A stretch of DNA of 6,189 bases from Marinilabiliales bacterium. GTDB lineage: Bacteria > Bacteroidota > Bacteroidia > Bacteroidales > F082. The notes under the pieces were generated by a model. It saw only the letters and a program-made list of their open reading frames with translations. It was not told the DNA's origin and did no database searches. Below, in pieces: positions 5,732 through 6,189 of this stretch. Numbering within the stretch: position 1 is the first letter of the stretch; each line of letters starts with the position of its first letter. The stretch spans positions 1 through 6,189 of the forward strand of contig PKSW01000185.1 in NCBI GenBank assembly GCA_002869465.1. The letters are read 5' to 3'. Both the position numbers and the translations under genes were made by a program.

Positions 5732-6189
5732 ATGAGAGTTACACTACTGGCGAAACGATATGCCCAGGCTCTATTTGACCTAGCTGTTGAAAATAACATC
5801 CTTGAAGAGGTGGCGCAGGATATGATCCTTGTAAAATCTGTTCTGGACGAAAGCAGGGTGTTGCGAAAACTGATGGCAAATCCTGTCATTGATTACCCAA
5901 AAAAAATTAAGGTTTTAGATAGAATATTCGACAAAAAAATTCAGAAACTTACGCATAAGTTCCTGCAATTGATCACACGCAAGGGAAGAGAAGTGTATAT
6001 CACATATATTTCTACTGCATTTGATGATATTTATAAAGAATATAAGAATATATTACCGGTGAAACTCACAACTGCGATTGCTGTTGATGAAAAAATTAAG
6101 AAGGAGATTTTAGATAAACTTGCGCAGGTAACAGATATGAACCTGGAAGTAACAGAAATAGTTGACAAGGAATTGATTGGTGGATTTAA
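5732..6189 (+). CDS. atpH: F1Fo ATP synthase subunit delta (OSCP), 3' end cut by window edge
   Basis: Delta caps the F1 head and binds the C-terminal end of the b stalk. From the ATG at 5732 the frame is open for 152 codons to F152, plus two bases (AA) of the next codon. Recognisable parts are the N-terminal helical domain opening with AKRYAQALFDLA (7-18), MANPVIDYPKKIKVLDRIF (48-66), KFLQLITRKGRE (76-87), and near the edge DKELIGGF (145-152), which is the start of the conserved LIGGF-V-L-R OSCP signature. Family members have about 175-185 residues, so roughly 25-30 should be missing. The apparent TAA at 6187-6189 is out of frame and is not the stop. In Bacteroidota, atpA and atpG usually come next, but they are not in the window. 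Confidence 0.96.
   Translation, partial: MRVTLLAKRYAQALFDLAVENNILEEVAQDMILVKSVLDESRVLRKLMANPVIDYPKKIKVLDRIFDKKIQKLTHKFLQLITRKGREVYITYISTAFDDIYKEYKNILPVKLTTAIAVDEKIKKEILDKLAQVTDMNLEVTEIVDKELIGGF

Noticed and set aside
6187..6189. Apparent TAA stop at the right edge
   Set aside because: It is out of frame with atpH, which reads GGT GGA TTT and then AA; the gene continues beyond the window.

Overview
The window is an ATP synthase locus from a member of the Bacteroidota. Four things point there: a beta subunit with an extra internal segment, a one-domain epsilon subunit, a subunit a with a signal peptide and a long periplasmic N-terminal domain, and start regions that lack Shine-Dalgarno sequences but follow A/T-rich leaders and TAnnTTTG-type promoter elements. 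The protein sequences look most like Cytophagales or related lineages, but the genus cannot be named from the sequence alone.

Layout. Positions 1-1012 (minus strand) hold most of thiL, thiamine-monophosphate kinase, whose last few codons lie off the left edge. A 150-base divergent spacer carries a good promoter for atpD. atpD (beta) and atpC (epsilon) follow as a two-gene unit ending in a strong hairpin-plus-T terminator at 2938-2967 that can act in both directions. A small lipoprotein gene with a SnoaL/NTF2-like fold lies on the minus strand (2995-3492), convergent with atpC and divergent from atpB. The next spacer (3493-3714) holds candidate promoters both ways. Then come atpB (a), atpE (c), atpF (b) and atpH (delta) on the plus strand. 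atpH is cut by the right edge, and atpA and atpG are expected beyond it.

How the genes work together. AtpB, the AtpE ring and AtpF form the membrane Fo proton channel and stator stalk. AtpH ties the stalk to the F1 head. AtpD carries the catalytic sites, and AtpC joins the rotor. All key catalytic and coupling residues that can be checked are intact. Because the operon is split, beta and epsilon come from a different transcript than the Fo subunits and delta (and presumably alpha and gamma), so two promoters must be balanced.

I found no mobile element, CRISPR array, tRNA or rRNA. The least explained features are a near-perfect stem-loop between atpE and atpF, the periplasmic domain of AtpB, and the inverted lipoprotein gene inside the locus.
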